From: Porphyromonadaceae bacterium
GTDB taxonomy: Bacteria; Bacteroidota; Bacteroidia; Bacteroidales; Tannerellaceae
Direction: 5' to 3'
Length of the DNA: 6,616 nt
Assembly (NCBI GenBank): GCA_003517945.1
Contig: DOZP01000032.1
Coordinates: 1 to 6,616 of the forward strand
In this document: positions 1 to 5,217 of the stretch, in pieces
How positions within the stretch are numbered: the stretch's first letter is position 1
Layout of the letters: each line of letters begins with the position of its first letter
Notes under the pieces: generated by a model
What the model was told of the DNA's origin: nothing
Seen by the model: the letters and a program-made list of their open reading frames with translations, nothing else
The model's database searches: none
Translations under genes and position numbers: made by a program

Positions 1-24
1 GCGTATTTTTCCGGAAAAATACGC
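1..24 (-). terminator. Perfect 24-nt palindrome, probable terminator of the isomerase-oxidoreductase operon
   Basis: Bases 1-12 are the exact reverse complement of bases 13-24. Folded as RNA this gives a stem of about 10 bp with a CCGG centre. It lies 65 nt past the stop codon of the oxidoreductase gene, where a terminator for the leftward operon would be expected. The T-run needed for intrinsic termination on the minus strand would fall outside the window, so it cannot be confirmed. On the plus strand the hairpin is followed by CTGAGACAC, which is not a T-run. It could instead be shared with a convergent gene outside the window, or be a protein-binding palindrome. Confidence 0.55.
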
Positions 25-89
25 CTGAGACACTTAATGAATAAATTAAAAACCCGGATAAAATCTATACCAAATTCGATAATACGTTT

Positions 90-1448
90 TTAATATTTAA
101 AAATCCGGTCACCCGCCATTATCTGTTGTTTAGCCGAATCATAGGTTACGCGCAATCCGGTACGGAACGCTGCGTTCGCCATGGCGCAGGCAACCGTATG
201 ACTGTGACCGGCCTCAACCGGACAATTGGTTTTTATGTTATTCGCTTTTACACATTCCATCCAGTTTTTCATATGCTGGGAAGTCAACGGATCCCCTCCC
301 ATATTCGCGTCGGTAGCAGCCGTTTGTTTCGGCAGAGTATACGCTTCCAACAGATTCGCTTTCAGATCCATGGCAGCAGCTTCGCGCTCACGCAAACCAC
401 CTGCAGATGTAATTTCATTCGTATCAAGATTCAACATTCCTCCGTTGGAATAATACAATTCCTTGGTTCCGCCGGCCGAATTGGTAAAACGGGAAGAATA
501 AACAACCTGAAACCCTTTTGACGAATCATCCAACGGACCATAATCAAATACGGAAGTAAGCGTATCAGCATTCGAACGCCCGTCTTTCCACAAGTAAATT
601 CCTCCGTTGGAAACTACACTGCGGGGATAAGGCAACCCCGTAAACCAATGAACCGTATCAATCTGATGACACATCCATTGCCCCGGAATACCGGACGAAT
701 AAGGCCAGAACAAGCGATATTCCAAATATTTACGCGGATCCCAGGGTACCGCCGGACGGTTCATCAGGAACCGCTTCCAGTCGACATCACTCTCTTTTAT
801 GGAGGCGCATAAATCCGGACGACGCCAGCGGCCCGGCTGATTCACATTCCAGGTCATCTCAGCCATAACAATATCACCAAACTTACCCGACCGGATATAA
901 TCGTGAGCAGCATGATAATTGGCCCCACTCCGGCGCTGTGAACCGATTTGTACAACAATACCGGCAGCCTTACAGGCTTTCAGCGCTTCGTTGGCATCAT
1001 CCAGCGTTTCGGCAAACGGTTTTTCACAATACGCATGTTTGCCGGCCTTAGCCGCCTCTACAAGATGCAAAGCATGTTGAAAATCCGCCGTACTGATGAT
1101 TACGGCATCGATATCCTTCCGCTCATACAACTCGTCATTATTACGGCACAAAGCGATATCCCACCCCGCTTTTTCCTTGATATACGCCTTCCCTTCATCC
1201 CGGCGACGGTTCCATAGGTCGGAAAGGGCGACCATTTCAAAATTCAACTCCTTGGCATAGTTTGTAAAACCAGGCAACAGGGAACTGCGGAAACGGTCGG
1301 AAAAACCGACAATACCAACACGTATCCTGTCATTGGCGCCCACAACCTGACGATAACTTTTTGCACTTAATCCGATCCCGCTGCCTCCCAAAAACATAGC
1401 GGCCGTACCGGTAGACATTTTTTTAAGAAATTCTCTTCTGTTTTCCAT
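90..1448 (-). CDS. Tat-exported Gfo/Idh/MocA family NAD(P)-dependent oxidoreductase
   Basis: Predicted 452-aa oxidoreductase of the Gfo/Idh/MocA family, whose members oxidise or reduce sugars, inositols or glycosides with NAD(P). The N-terminus carries a twin-arginine signal (NRREFLKK, residues 3-10, then a Gly/Ala-rich hydrophobic stretch to about residue 30). A Rossmann-type beta strand and glycine motif follows (RVGIVGFSDR, 43-52). The family EKP motif is at 142-144, and HQIDTVHW at 261-268 fits the catalytic Asp/His segment of the C-terminal alpha/beta domain. The length is normal for Tat-type members, and start and stop are intact. It begins 10 nt after the isomerase stop, so the two are almost certainly cotranscribed. 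No Shine-Dalgarno is visible. Family is secure; substrate is not. A periplasmic enzyme with prebound cofactor is inferred from the signal, by analogy with glucose-fructose oxidoreductase. Confidence 0.93.
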   Translation of the reverse strand: MENRREFLKKMSTGTAAMFLGGSGIGLSAKSYRQVVGANDRIRVGIVGFSDRFRSSLLPGFTNYAKELNFEMVALSDLWNRRRDEGKAYIKEKAGWDIALCRNNDELYERKDIDAVIISTADFQHALHLVEAAKAGKHAYCEKPFAETLDDANEALKACKAAGIVVQIGSQRRSGANYHAAHDYIRSGKFGDIVMAEMTWNVNQPGRWRRPDLCASIKESDVDWKRFLMNRPAVPWDPRKYLEYRLFWPYSSGIPGQWMCHQIDTVHWFTGLPYPRSVVSNGGIYLWKDGRSNADTLTSVFDYGPLDDSSKGFQVVYSSRFTNSAGGTKELYYSNGGMLNLDTNEITSAGGLREREAAAMDLKANLLEAYTLPKQTAATDANMGGDPLTSQHMKNWMECVKANNIKTNCPVEAGHSHTVACAMANAAFRTGLRVTYDSAKQQIMAGDRIFKY

Positions 1449-1458
1449 GATAATAAAA

Positions 1459-2316
1459 TTATTTTAATGATCCGAACTGTTGTTTCATATAAGCCAATGC
1501 CAATGGGGCCTGCTCCTGCAAGTCTTTCCACCGGCATTCAATGGAAACACCCCCTTTATACCCAATCTCTTTCAGCGCTGTAAAATAAGGAGTAAAATCA
1601 TCCTGCTCCGTACCGGGAGCCGTACGGTTTTCTCTTTCCGCAATATGGCAATGCCGGATGTACTTTCCGTATGTCACGATGTTTTCTGCCGGTTCATTCT
1701 CACGCATCATATGATAGATATCACAGAGCAATTGTATATTGGGATGATTCACCGACTCTACAATCTGCGCTCCCTCCGCTACGGTATTAATCAGATTCGT
1801 CTCTCCTGAATTCAAAGGTTCTATAACGATTACGATATTGTATTTTTGGGCTATCGGAGCTAATTTTTTGCATAAATCAATAAACTGACCGGAAGCTGTT
1901 TCCTTAGAAAACCCCTCTGACACATTACGGGCTCTGCCGCTACCCAATACAATATAACTCATTCCGGCCATCTGCGCCCTTCTGAGCGCCGTCTCTCCCC
2001 AGACTAACAACTCTTCGTGCATCGTCGTATCCCCAACTATTTTTAAGTGCCCCGGAAAAAACCCATTACAGGAAACGACCCTCACTCCGGCTTTACGTTG
2101 CTCTTCAAGAATCTCCAGGAATACGGAATCAGGTTTATCCGGTACCAGAAAACGACTCACCCCCTCCTCCACAAAATCAAAACCGGCAGCAGAAAGCATT
2201 GGAAAATCAGCAACCTTTGCACAAACACCAAATTCAGGCTCATACAACTTTGTCTCGCATCCCGTCAGTATAACCATACCCAACAGGTATAATACCATCC
2301 ATTTATTCTTTTTCAT
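1459..2316 (-). CDS. Lipoprotein sugar phosphate isomerase/epimerase (xylose isomerase-like TIM barrel)
   Basis: Predicted 285-aa protein of the AP endonuclease 2/xylose isomerase-like TIM-barrel family, annotated generally as sugar phosphate isomerase/epimerase. The first 20 residues form a lipoprotein signal: MKKNK, a hydrophobic core, then the lipobox LTGC with Cys20. The mature part follows the barrel pattern with likely divalent-metal ligands E166 (in VIVIEPLN), D199 (in LLCDIYH), H225 (in RHCHIAE) and E260 (in GGVSIECRW). Length is normal. It is the first gene of a two-gene operon with the Tat-type oxidoreductase. The residues after Cys20 (ETKLYE) are not a strong acidic surface-export signal, so a periplasm-facing lipoprotein seems likelier than a surface-exposed one. 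Isomerase-oxidoreductase pairing is common in Bacteroidetes loci for unusual sugars and keto-glycosides. The substrate is unknown, and it need not be phosphorylated, since the protein is exported. Confidence 0.9.
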   Translation of the reverse strand: MKKNKWMVLYLLGMVILTGCETKLYEPEFGVCAKVADFPMLSAAGFDFVEEGVSRFLVPDKPDSVFLEILEEQRKAGVRVVSCNGFFPGHLKIVGDTTMHEELLVWGETALRRAQMAGMSYIVLGSGRARNVSEGFSKETASGQFIDLCKKLAPIAQKYNIVIVIEPLNSGETNLINTVAEGAQIVESVNHPNIQLLCDIYHMMRENEPAENIVTYGKYIRHCHIAERENRTAPGTEQDDFTPYFTALKEIGYKGGVSIECRWKDLQEQAPLALAYMKQQFGSLK

Positions 2317-2372
2317 ATTGTGTAAGTAAGTTATGCTAATATAAATAATAACGACTTAAAACCACGCGATGA

Positions 2373-2380
2373 CAAATATA
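2373..2380 (-). promoter_or_regulatory. Candidate Bacteroidetes promoter -7 box for the isomerase-oxidoreductase operon
   Basis: On the minus strand these bases read TATATTTG, an exact match to the Bacteroides -7 consensus TAnnTTTG. The box ends 56 nt upstream of the isomerase ATG, giving a plausible leader of about 50 nt. No TTTG-like -33 element is seen at the expected 19-21 nt upstream, where the strand reads A/T-rich sequence. An eight-base degenerate match in A/T-rich DNA can occur by chance. Confidence 0.42.
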
Positions 2381-2452
2381 AAAATAATTATAGAATTTGT
2401 TTGATTTTATTTAAAAAATTATTCGAAAATATATCACACACACACCTCATAC

Positions 2453-2480
2453 AAAAAAAAGCGCCGGTGAAGCGCTTTTT
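2453..2480 (-). terminator. Intrinsic terminator after the small basic protein gene
   Basis: Bases 2456-2464 and 2472-2480 are exact reverse complements (AAAAAGCGC and GCGCTTTTT) around a 7-nt loop. On the minus strand the GCGC stem runs into eight consecutive T at 2460-2453, a classic intrinsic terminator. It starts 8 nt after the stop codon of the small gene, so that gene is its likely client, possibly with the upstream sigma factor. On the plus strand the stem ends in five T, so weak bidirectional function is possible. It also separates this transcript from the isomerase operon. Confidence 0.85.
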
Positions 2481-2488
2481 CTAAAAGA

Positions 2489-2650
2489 TTAATTGACTAA
2501 CGATTTCTCAATTTTTCGTTTTTGTTCCGGTTCAAATTCGTATGCGCGCGCAAATTGACGGATCATCATCAATGTTTCGGCACGCGGACCGGATAGCTTT
2601 TTCTTCATTTTTTTCTCAGATACAATAACTCCAGAAGTAAAATTTATCAT
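2489..2650 (-). CDS. Small basic protein (39 or 53 aa) downstream of the ECF sigma factor
   Basis: An open frame runs from ATG at 2650 to TAA at 2489-2491 and encodes 53 aa. A second ATG at 2608 would give 39 aa beginning MKKKLSGPRAET. I favour the inner start: GAG lies a few bases upstream of it, and the extra N-terminal residues (MINFTSGVIVSEKK) look unrelated to the core. The core holds an amphipathic stretch, TLMMIRQFARAYEF, followed by a charged tail ending KSLVN. The 39-aa form has ten Lys/Arg against five Glu, with no signal peptide, membrane segment or cysteine, so it should be cytosolic. Its frame runs cleanly between the sigma stop and a strong terminator that fits its end. I have an unverified impression that similar IRQFARAY-type small proteins occur in other Bacteroidales. 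No function can be assigned; a sigma-linked regulatory role is inferred from position only. Confidence 0.72.
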   Translation of the reverse strand: MINFTSGVIVSEKKMKKKLSGPRAETLMMIRQFARAYEFEPEQKRKIEKSLVN

Positions 2651-2733
2651 AGGCGAGGCTTTAATATGTTTCTATTACAAAAACGCCTTTAACCTGATAT
2701 TATTGTATCCGGAAAATGTTTTTTTGAAAAAAA

Positions 2734-3327
2734 TCAGGACAATGACAATTCGATATTGTGTTCGTCTGCCATCCGGCGCATATTAAGAATCGCATAACGC
2801 ATACGGCCAAGCGCCGTATTGATGCTGACCCCCGTTATATCTGCGATTTCCTTGAAGCTCATATCCTGATAATAACGCATTTCAAGCACTTCACGCTGAT
2901 TATCCGGAAGATGTTTCACCAGCTTTTTCACATCCGAATATACCTGCTCCTGAAGCATATGCTCCTCTACATTCAAATCGCACAATTTCATATCATTCAG
3001 AAGATCAACCTCAACTTCGTCATTGGAAATTGTATTTTCATTACGTTCCTGACGAAAATTATCAATAATGAGGTTGTGGGCAATCCGTGTAATCCATGCT
3101 TTAAACTTACCATTATCTACATAACGGCCTTGTTTTATGGTCATGATCACTTTCAAAAATGTTTCCTGGAAAATATCTTCCGTCAGGTCGTTGTTACGTA
3201 CGATATAAAAGATGTAAGAGTGGATACTTTTCTGGTATCTTTTTAACAAAACATCAAATGCGGAATTATTTCCTTGTGCATACAAATCGACCAATACTTC
3301 ATCGGTCATTTTTTTCAAGTTGTTCAT
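2734..3327 (-). CDS. ECF-type RNA polymerase sigma-70 factor
   Basis: Predicted 197-aa extracytoplasmic-function sigma factor that directs RNA polymerase to a specific promoter set. Sigma region 2 spans about residues 25-95, with the core-binding and -10 recognition pattern DLTEDIFQETFLKV (47-60) and KFKAWITRIAHNLIIDNFR (74-92). A variable acidic linker (96-125) leads to region 4 at about 130-186, with LPDNQREVLEMRYYQDMS and the helix-turn-helix FKEIADITGVSINTALGRMR (158-177). Regions 1 and 3 are absent, as is usual for ECF factors, and the length is typical. Met1 at 3327 is taken as the start; Met7 at 3309 is an alternative. No FecR-like or zinc-binding anti-sigma gene is adjacent, and no susC/susD pair is present, so it is not an obvious member of the FecI/FecR polysaccharide or iron group. 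The next gene downstream is the small basic protein. Confidence 0.96.
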   Translation of the reverse strand: MNNLKKMTDEVLVDLYAQGNNSAFDVLLKRYQKSIHSYIFYIVRNNDLTEDIFQETFLKVIMTIKQGRYVDNGKFKAWITRIAHNLIIDNFRQERNENTISNDEVEVDLLNDMKLCDLNVEEHMLQEQVYSDVKKLVKHLPDNQREVLEMRYYQDMSFKEIADITGVSINTALGRMRYAILNMRRMADEHNIELSLS

Positions 3328-3405
3328 TACTTTATAACATTTTGGTTCGAAGTAATGTGTATGCTATAGGCAATCGTTTTTAAGTTGGACAATTATTTAT
3401 CGACA

Positions 3406-3437
3406 CAAAGAAAATATATTCTTTTATTCTAAGCAAA
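3406..3437 (-). promoter_or_regulatory. Candidate promoter for the ECF sigma gene
   Basis: On the minus strand TTTG (3434-3437) is followed after exactly 20 nt by TTTCTTTG (3406-3413). This resembles the Bacteroides primary promoter (TTTG, 19-21 nt, TAnnTTTG) with one mismatch, at the second base of the -7 box. Transcription would begin near 3400, leaving a leader of roughly 70 nt. The overlapping TATATTTT is a rival -7 box but has no spaced TTTG. The mismatch affects a usually well-kept base, so support is modest. Confidence 0.33.
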
Positions 3438-3457
3438 TAAATTAATACCTTTTTCAC

Positions 3458-3493
3458 AAAAAGGCGAAGATTTATGTACAAATCTCCGCCTTT
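3458..3493 (-). terminator. Intrinsic terminator after the OmpP1/FadL gene
   Basis: Arms 3460-3473 and 3480-3493 pair over 14 positions around a 6-nt loop. The one position that is not a Watson-Crick pair becomes a G-U wobble in minus-strand RNA but an A-C mismatch in plus-strand RNA, so the structure is best formed on the coding strand. The stem ends in CGCC followed by five T (3462-3458). It begins 25 nt after the TAG stop of the porin gene and lies upstream of the sigma promoter region, so it separates the two transcripts. Confidence 0.8.
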
Positions 3494-3518
3494 CCGGTAC
3501 AAAGTCTACATTTCATTC

Positions 3519-5147
3519 CTAAAATTTATATCCCAATGTCAATGCCAAATTCGTTTTTTTCGTTTTTAATGAAGCCGGTATGGATTCAACATCCACTTCC
3601 CCATCATAATAAGTATTGGAAAATGCATACGCATTAGCGCTGTGATAACGATACACACAGGCCAGATCCATATAAAAATTAGGCGTAAAACGATACCCCA
3701 GACCAACGGTATAGTAATTAACCGGTTTGGATGTTACCGTAAAATGCGGCAACGTACCCGAAGGAAGAACTTCCACATTATTGTTCGCCAAATCTTCGCG
3801 CATAGGAGAAGTCTGCATCATATATCCGGCGCGTACGGCAAATTGCGGAGTAACTTTTATTTCCGCACCTAATTTTAATGTATGCGCCCAGGTATAATCA
3901 GCATCAATATTATCATTTTCAGGAAATTCCATATCATCGGAATCGTCACGCCGGGACAAATATTCCATATCTTTATAATTCACCAGTTCATAATCCGCAC
4001 TAATCAAAGCAGATTGTCCTAAAATAAGGGCGCCGCTGAATATCCACTTTCCGGGCGTACGGAAACGATATTCACTATAACTTTGCTCCGGAACCCCTGC
4101 CTCCAATTCCGGTTCTTCATAGCTATTATTATAAGTACCGGCGCGCGCATCAAAATAATCCGTCATATCATACATACGAGGAGTATTATAAGCAACACCC
4201 AGACGTAACATCTGCAGGTTCATAATGGCGCCGATATTCAGAGATACGCCGGTTCCTTCCGTATTCAGCCAGTTTTCCAGATATAAATCATCATCACGGG
4301 TTTCACTTTCCGCATAAAAACGATCCGTATAAAATGAAGCATATTTATAATTGATGTCAGTTACCGAAACAGATGCTCCTAAAAATAAAAAATTGGAAAT
4401 ATTCATGCCGAACCCAATATTATATTCATCCATGTGGCCGCTTTCATTAACAGAAAGATGCGACTCATTCGGCATATAAATCATCCAGGTATCTTCATCC
4501 CAAAAACCAAAATCACTGTGATATTCGCCATTCGCTCCATACTGGTTATTAAACATCCCGGATTCATATCCCAAAACGGGCAACCAAGGCATATTGTCAT
4601 ACGGATTGTAGCGTCCTTCCTGATAAGTCAGATTCGACTCCGGTATACCAACACCGGGCCCGTAAGCATTTGAAGCACGCCAGGCGGCATAGTCAGCCAT
4701 CGAATATTCCTGTCCCCTATTCGACATTTTATACCTGCGGTTGTAATTTTTCACGCGATTATAGGAAAAACCCAGGTTCCAGTTACGTATACTTCCCGAG
4801 CTCGTCGGAAAATAAAGTTCGAAACCAAAATTATTCAGTGCGAAACGCGTTTTATTCTGATCGGTACTTACACCACTCCAATTAGTCGAAGTGTTAGCCA
4901 TAGAAAGATCCAGGCCACCCGAAATCTCCGAACTACGATAAATACCCAAACCTGCCGGATTACTTGAAATAACGGAAAGATCTCCGCCTAATGCTCCGAA
5001 TGCGCCTCCCATCGCCATCGAACGGGCTGTTCCGCCTAACTCCGTATTGGAAAGAGTATAAGCGTCAATCTGATTCCCCTGGGCAAACAAACCAATATTG
5101 CAACATAGCAATAATACACTCGTAAATAAACCTACCTTTTTCATCAT
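3519..5147 (-). CDS. OmpP1/FadL/TodX-family outer-membrane beta-barrel protein
   Basis: Predicted 542-aa outer-membrane barrel of the OmpP1/FadL family, proteins that carry hydrophobic compounds across the outer membrane. In Bacteroidetes genomes they are often labelled hemin receptor, a name not supported by anything seen here. A Sec signal covers residues 1 to about 23 (MMKKVGLF, hydrophobic core, GLFAQ). The family N-terminal signature follows: ELGGTARSMAMGGAFGALGG (36-55) and SSNPAGLGIYRSSE (61-74). The remainder shows alternating aromatic/hydrophobic strands and ends in ALTLGYKF, with the C-terminal Phe typical of BAM substrates. Start codons ATG-ATG are adjacent at 5147 and 5144, and either could be used; no Shine-Dalgarno is present. 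The gene follows the low-complexity secreted protein by 70 nt on the same strand. Residues about 135-240 are rich in Tyr, Asn, Gly and Trp, perhaps long loops or the hatch region. The substrate is unknown. Confidence 0.9.
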   Translation of the reverse strand: MMKKVGLFTSVLLLCCNIGLFAQGNQIDAYTLSNTELGGTARSMAMGGAFGALGGDLSVISSNPAGLGIYRSSEISGGLDLSMANTSTNWSGVSTDQNKTRFALNNFGFELYFPTSSGSIRNWNLGFSYNRVKNYNRRYKMSNRGQEYSMADYAAWRASNAYGPGVGIPESNLTYQEGRYNPYDNMPWLPVLGYESGMFNNQYGANGEYHSDFGFWDEDTWMIYMPNESHLSVNESGHMDEYNIGFGMNISNFLFLGASVSVTDINYKYASFYTDRFYAESETRDDDLYLENWLNTEGTGVSLNIGAIMNLQMLRLGVAYNTPRMYDMTDYFDARAGTYNNSYEEPELEAGVPEQSYSEYRFRTPGKWIFSGALILGQSALISADYELVNYKDMEYLSRRDDSDDMEFPENDNIDADYTWAHTLKLGAEIKVTPQFAVRAGYMMQTSPMREDLANNNVEVLPSGTLPHFTVTSKPVNYYTVGLGYRFTPNFYMDLACVYRYHSANAYAFSNTYYDGEVDVESIPASLKTKKTNLALTLGYKF

Positions 5148-5163
5148 CTGCGACTTTTATTAG

Positions 5164-5189
5164 CAGGGGGTGCTTTCACACCCCCACTG
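5164..5189 (-). promoter_or_regulatory. Intercistronic G/C-rich hairpin ahead of the porin start
   Basis: GGGGGTG (5166-5172) pairs perfectly with CACCCCC (5179-5185) around a 6-nt loop; CAG/CTG can extend the stem past a two-base bulge. On the coding (minus) strand the stem is followed by TGCTAATAAAAG, not a T-run, so it is not a standard terminator for the upstream gene. It ends 18 nt before the porin ATG. Likely roles are mRNA stabilisation, a processing boundary or control of porin translation. On the plus strand it is followed by ATTTTTG and could stop antisense transcription. Confidence 0.5.
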
Positions 5190-5217
5190 ATTTTTGTTTC
5201 AACAATAAATATCACTC

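Noticed and set aside
126..521. Plus-strand 131-aa frame opposite the oxidoreductase
   Set aside because: It lies inside a gene with clear Gfo/Idh/MocA motifs and resembles no protein family I know.
2435..2445. Short CA dinucleotide run between the isomerase operon and the terminator
   Set aside because: Eleven bases is too short to be notable, and it overlaps no gene or clear promoter spacer.
2713..2733. T-rich stretch directly after the sigma stop, considered as a terminator
   Set aside because: It is an A/T-only inverted repeat with no G/C stem, so it is unlikely to terminate. Transcription probably continues into the small gene.
2758..3246. Plus-strand 162-aa frame opposite the sigma factor
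   Set aside because: The minus-strand product matches ECF sigma regions 2 and 4 along its length, whereas the plus-strand product shows no recognisable domain.
3519..5147. Naming the porin a hemin receptor or a long-chain fatty acid transporter
   Set aside because: No haem-binding motif, TonB box or plug domain is visible, and family membership alone does not give the substrate.
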